Of a stretch of 55,069 nt of DNA, positions 52,601-55,069 are shown in pieces; within the stretch, counting starts at the first letter, position 1; every line of letters begins with the position of its first letter. The notes under the pieces were generated by a model that was not told the DNA's origin, searched no databases, and saw only the letters and a list, made by a program, of their open reading frames with translations. Origin of the DNA: Nostoc calcicola FACHB-3891 (GTDB taxonomy: Bacteria; Cyanobacteriota; Cyanobacteriia; Cyanobacteriales; Nostocaceae); contig NZ_JACJRQ010000048.1 of the NCBI RefSeq assembly GCF_014697355.1, positions 1 through 55,069 on the forward strand, given 5' to 3'. Position numbers and translations under genes: made by a program.

Positions 52601-53145
52601 CCCAAAAGAGTGACTTTTTCACTAAAAGCATTGAGGTCTATCTCCATTCCCCGCTTTAGCGTCAAACAAAATTCTTGAAACGCTTCTGGCGGCGGCAAAT
52701 GCGGCTGCAACGCCCCTTGAGTCGCCACAATTGCTATATTTATCCTTTGGTTTGTTTCTGGTGACAAATTACTGGTGACCAATGACTCTTGACTTTTGAC
52801 CAAATCCGCCAACACCTGCATTTGCCCCCAACTCATCTCAGTTTCAGGGTCAAAAGGTTCGTAGGGAGAAGCTTCCGAGGTGGGGTAAAAATGTACTGTC
52901 TGCCATCCCATAGCCTCTAGTTGTGCGTAAACGCGTCCAGCTTCTTCCAGAGTGGCACATACCACGAACAAATTCCTGCCCTGAGTTTGCGCCAATGCCG
53001 AAGCCACCAAACCCTTTGGCAGCCGGGGAATGCCATTTAACCGCAATTCTGCTTGGCGATTTAACTTAGAAATAAATTCAGTAGTCAGCGGCGATCGCCC
53101 TAAGGCACGCACAATAGAAGAAAATGACATAAGTTCTACTAGCAA
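49603..53145 (-). CDS. mfd: Transcription-repair coupling factor Mfd
   Basis: 1180 aa DNA translocase that removes stalled RNA polymerase and recruits UvrA. N-terminal UvrB-like domains (1-330), RNA polymerase-interaction domain (DYVVHRNHGVGKFVKLE), RecG-like helicase motor (Walker A GDVGFGKTEVAI, Walker B VDEEQRFG, motif III TLSATPIPRTLYMSL, motif VI QLRGRVGRAG) and a C-terminal TRCF domain. Three stretches in the N-terminal half are built from in-frame heptamer repeats (residues about 116-129, 262-278 and 335-345). The domains around them look intact. Monocistronic; divergent from the CNNM-type gene. Confidence 0.97.
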   Translation of the reverse strand: MLVELMSFSSIVRALGRSPLTTEFISKLNRQAELRLNGIPRLPKGLVASALAQTQGRNLFVVCATLEEAGRVYAQLEAMGWQTVHFYPTSEASPYEPFDPETEMSWGQMQVLADLVKSQESLVTSNLSPETNQRINIAIVATQGALQPHLPPPEAFQEFCLTLKRGMEIDLNAFSEKVTLLGYERVPLVETEGQWSRRGDIVDVYPVSSEFPVRLEWFGDEIEQIREFDPATQRSALDKVDQLILTPTSFAPIITAPLKNSDELGVRSYELNSDSVLGTGNSSLIEGSRRFLGLAFEQPASLIDYLPENTLIAIDEPEQCHAHSDRWVENAEEQWSVISHQSSVISGLPKIHRSFDECLADVGKFQTLYLSELAEENDGINLASRSVPVTPHQFAKLAETIRHERDRNFSIWLISAQPSRSVSLLQEHDCPAQFIPNPRDYQAIDKLQINHTPIALKYSGLAELEGFILPTYRLVIVTDREFFGQHSLATPGFIRKRHKATSKQVDPNKLRPGDYVVHRNHGVGKFVKLESLTINNETRDYLVVQYADGLLRVAADQVGALSRFRAGGDKAPELNKMTGKAWENTKNKVRKAIKKLAVDLLKLYAARSQQQGFSFPNDMPWQEELEDSFPYQPTTDQLKAVQDVKRDMESDRPMDRLVCGDVGFGKTEVAIRAVFKAVTAGKQVALLAPTTILTQQHYHTLKERFAPYPVNVGLLNRFRSAEERRDIQKRLATGELDIVVGTHQILGKGVSFKDLGLLVVDEEQRFGVNQKEKIKSLKTQVDVLTLSATPIPRTLYMSLSGIREMSLITTPPPTRRPIKTHLSPINSESIRTAIRQELDRGGQVFYVVPRVDGIEETTANLREVIPGARFAIAHGQMDESELESTMLTFSNGEADILVCTTIIESGLDIPRVNTILIEDAHRFGLAQLYQLRGRVGRAGIQAHAWLFYPKQRTLSDAARQRLRAIQEFTQLGSGYQLAMRDMEIRGVGNLLGAEQSGQMDAIGFDLYMEMLEEAIREIRGQEIPQVEDTQIDLNLTAFIPADYITDLDQKMSAYRAVATAKSKGELKQIAAEWGDRYGTLPVPANQLLRVMELKQLAKKLGFSRIKPENKQHVVLETPMEEPAWNLLAANLPDNLKTRFVYSPGKVTVRGLGVFKADQQLQSLIDAFAKMQGAIPEAAVV
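52110..52137. repeat. TGATGAC heptamer x4 inside mfd
   Basis: Four perfect TGATGAC units encode SVISHQSSVIS in Mfd. Confidence 0.92.
52312..52360. repeat. TAACTCC-type heptamers inside mfd
   Basis: AGTGCCC/AGTACTG/AGTCAGA units then TAACTCA, TAACTCC, TAACTCC, CAACTCA; in frame, encoding ELGVRSYELNSDSVLGTG. Confidence 0.85.
52759..52800. repeat. Six TTTTGAC/TGGTGAC-type heptamers inside mfd
   Basis: TGGTGAC, AAATTAC, TGGTGAC, CAATGAC, TCTTGAC, TTTTGAC: exactly 42 bp, 14 codons in frame, encoding VKSQESLVTSNLSP. Confidence 0.9.
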
Positions 53146-53373
53146 TGGAAGTCTTGGCGCTTGTTGAAAATCTTCAGGCAGTTTATGTCCACCATTTTAA
53201 AAGTGTTAACAGCCCTCTTATTCATTCTCAGGAAGAATAATGTATAACGACATAATAAACTCAATAATCTATAACTATTACTTTGTGTACAGTCAAAGCA
53301 TTTATCGAAGCACCTTTAATACTAGATACTAAGGATTGAGCTACGTTCGCTCTGATAAGCGGCAACTTTAAAC

Positions 53374-54708
53374 ATGTCCTCCATCACTTTTGAAATTTTA
53401 ATCATCTTGGTGCTAATTATTGCCAATGGCGTCTTTTCGATGTCTGAGATGGCAATTGTCTCAGCCCGGAAAGTTAGACTACAGCAGCTTGCCAATCAAG
53501 GGGATGCTAAGGCAAGGGTAGCACTGAAACTAGCTGAGTCTCCAAATCATTTCTTGTCAACCATTCAAGTAGGTATTTCTCTAATCGGTATCCTGACTGG
53601 TGCTTTTGGAGGAGCAACAATTGCTAACCGACTCGCAGTCTATGTGCGACTTGTCCCCTTATTAGCACCTTATAGTGAACCGATATCTTTTGGAATCGTG
53701 GTTTTGATTATTACCTATTTGTCCCTCATTGTTGGCGAATTGGTACCAAAGCGTCTGGCATTGAATAACCCAGAAAGGATTGCATCGATTGTAGCTATTC
53801 CCATGCGTGCCTTGTCGGCGATCGCTTCTCCAATGGTATATTTTTTAAGTGCTTCTACAGACTTGATCCTGCGAGTGTTAGGAGTTACACAGTCAACTGA
53901 ACCGCAAGTCACTGAAGAAGAAATTAAAATCTTAATCGAGCAAGGTACTGAAGCGGGAACCTTTGAAGAAGCCGAACAGGATATGGTAGAGCGAGTTTTT
54001 CGTTTAGGCGATCGACCTGTAAGCTATTTAATGACACCCCGTCCCGATATCGTCTGGCTAGATTTAGATGACACCGCTGAAGAAAATCGCCAAAAAATGG
54101 TTGATAGCGCCTACTCCCGGTATCCAGTTTGTCAAGGGGGACTGGATAATGTCCTGGGTGTAATCCCAGTCACGGACTTATTAGCTAGGAGTTTTCGAGG
54201 CGAACCGCTAGATTTGACAGTAGGATTGCGGCAACCAGTCTTTGTACCAGAAAGCACCCGTGGCTTGAAAGTTTTAGAATTATTTAAGCAAACTATTACT
54301 CACATGGCGCTGGTAGTCGATGAATACGGCGTGATTCAAGGATTAGTCACTCTCAACGACATCATGAGCGAAATCGTGGGCGATGTTCCTTCAATGGATG
54401 GGCAAGATCAACCACAAGCTGTGCAACGGGAAGATGGTTCTTGGCTTTTGGATGGAATGTTACCAGTGGAAGAATTTTTGGAACTTTTTGAAATGGAAGA
54501 ATGGGAATCTGAAGAACGTGGCAGCTATCAAACCTTAGGCGGTTTTGTCATCACTCATTTAGGTCGTATTCCTGCCGCCGCAGATCATTTTGAATGGGAA
54601 GGTATGCGAATTGAAGTCATGGATATGGATGGTAACCGCGTTGATAAGGTGCTAGTCGTACCAAGAGGAAATAAATCAGCTCCTGCTACAACATCCGAAT
54701 CTGATTAG
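53374..54708 (+). CDS. CNNM/CorC-type hemolysin family membrane protein
   Basis: 444 aa. The DUF21 transmembrane domain (about 1-190, with ILIILVLIIANGVFSMSEMA and ALNNPERIA) is followed by two CBS domains (about 205-345; LMTPRPDIVWLDLD, ARYPVCQ-like SRYPVCQGG, LVVDEYGVIQGLVTLNDI) and a C-terminal CorC_HlyC domain (about 360-435; GSWLLDGMLPVEEFLELFEM). Members transport or sense Mg2+ or other divalent cations; substrate not known here. Divergent from mfd. Confidence 0.94.
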   Translation: MSSITFEILIILVLIIANGVFSMSEMAIVSARKVRLQQLANQGDAKARVALKLAESPNHFLSTIQVGISLIGILTGAFGGATIANRLAVYVRLVPLLAPYSEPISFGIVVLIITYLSLIVGELVPKRLALNNPERIASIVAIPMRALSAIASPMVYFLSASTDLILRVLGVTQSTEPQVTEEEIKILIEQGTEAGTFEEAEQDMVERVFRLGDRPVSYLMTPRPDIVWLDLDDTAEENRQKMVDSAYSRYPVCQGGLDNVLGVIPVTDLLARSFRGEPLDLTVGLRQPVFVPESTRGLKVLELFKQTITHMALVVDEYGVIQGLVTLNDIMSEIVGDVPSMDGQDQPQAVQREDGSWLLDGMLPVEEFLELFEMEEWESEERGSYQTLGGFVITHLGRIPAAADHFEWEGMRIEVMDMDGNRVDKVLVVPRGNKSAPATTSESD

Positions 54709-54813
54709 TATGGGGCATTGGGCATTGGTGGCACTGTGTTTAATGTCACATGGTGCGTTAGGCTGAAGCTTTTCTAACCGTCGAACTCACGTTGACCGAA
54801 CCGTATTGCCATC

Positions 54814-54887
54814 GTAGGGTAGCACAGCTGTGCTACCCAAAAAATGTACAAATAATTTGGGATAATTTATTTTTTGCAAGTCCCTTA
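54814..54887. repeat. CAGCTG-centred palindromic repeat element (copy B)
   Basis: The palindrome GGGTAGCACAG/CTGTGCTACCC (54817-54838) is followed by an AT-rich tail ending AAGTCCCTTA, the same layout as 39964-40034. A TCGAACTCACGT element end lies just to its left (54781-54792). Confidence 0.75.
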
Positions 54888-54977
54888 TACCATTTCTTTG
54901 TGAGGCTGCGCCAAACTCTTTTAATATCATGTCCGGGTAATCGCTTACGATAAAAGAAGTGAGTGCAAAGATGACCA

Positions 54978-55069
54978 ATGCCGAAACGAATTAGTGTAGC
55001 CGCACATCTAAGTCTAGAAGAATTAGAAAAACATTACCGTCAAGCTAAAGATGGTATAGAAAGCCGTCA
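54978..55069 (+). CDS. IS630 family transposase, 3'-truncated by window end
   Basis: The first 30 codons are present: MPKRISVAAHLSLEELEKHY, then RQAKDGIESR. I recognise this as the N-terminus of an IS630-type transposase of Nostoc; the helix-turn-helix and DDE domains would follow outside the window. The left end of the element must lie between 54709 and 54977, but I cannot place its inverted repeat. Confidence 0.78.
   Translation, partial: MPKRISVAAHLSLEELEKHYRQAKDGIESR

Overview
The window is chromosomal DNA from a filamentous, probably heterocyst-forming cyanobacterium close to Nostoc. The palindrome GCGATCGC (HIP1) recurs throughout. Spacers are filled with 7-bp short tandem repeats (STRRs such as GGAGTTA, TGACCAA, GAATTCT) typical of Nostoc and Anabaena. 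The proteins (PlmA, PhoD-like phosphatase, DUF6887/DUF6888, two Mo-nitrogenase C-terminal-family proteins, orthocaspase-like protein, Uma2) are characteristically cyanobacterial. No rRNA, tRNA or CRISPR array was recognised.

Layout. 1-3.6 kb: two tandem S8 (subtilisin-like) proteases, the first 5'-truncated by the window edge and carrying CARDB repeats. 3.9-11 kb: HlyD-type adaptor, NAD(P)-binding SDR protein, S1-domain protein, dienelactone hydrolase, the regulator PlmA and an alpha/beta hydrolase. 11.1-20.1 kb: a conserved housekeeping block, with tig-clpP-clpX (minus strand) divergent from asd-dapA-rnj (plus strand), joining protein folding and proteolysis, lysine and threonine precursor supply, and RNA decay. 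20.1-21 kb: a decayed SLC13-type transporter. 21-35.3 kb: Mo-nitrogenase C-terminal-family protein, a caspase-fold protein that has lost both catalytic residues, L32, a molybdopterin oxidoreductase, an aldehyde dehydrogenase, two histidine kinases, malic enzyme and a PhoD-like phosphatase. 35.5-45.6 kb: small unknowns, Uma2, creatininase family, cupin, a second Mo-nitrogenase C-terminal-family protein, an RCK/K+-channel protein, UvdE endonuclease and an Hsp70-like protein. 45.7-49 kb: an island of small overlapping gene pairs (DUF6888/DUF6887, two HicAB, a PIN toxin with antitoxins, DUF433/DUF5615). 49-55 kb: DUF29 protein, mfd, a CNNM/CorC-type membrane protein, and the 5' end of an IS630-family transposase cut by the window edge.

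The strongest unusual signals are in the repeat DNA. A 47-bp dispersed repeat appears to have landed inside a HIP1 site and frameshifted a DUF433 antitoxin gene. Two short elements have clean terminal inverted repeats and target duplications (136 bp with a 6-bp duplication, 143 bp with a 7-bp duplication). Two independent minisatellites are built on 21-bp units, i.e. seven-codon heptads. Heptamer STRRs sit in frame inside mfd, form the end of the UvdE gene, and abut the ribosome-binding site of plmA. A decayed copy of the mfd 3' end lies on the far side of the DUF29 gene. I found no single convincing new multi-gene system. The small-gene island and the heptad repeats are the best places to look for one.
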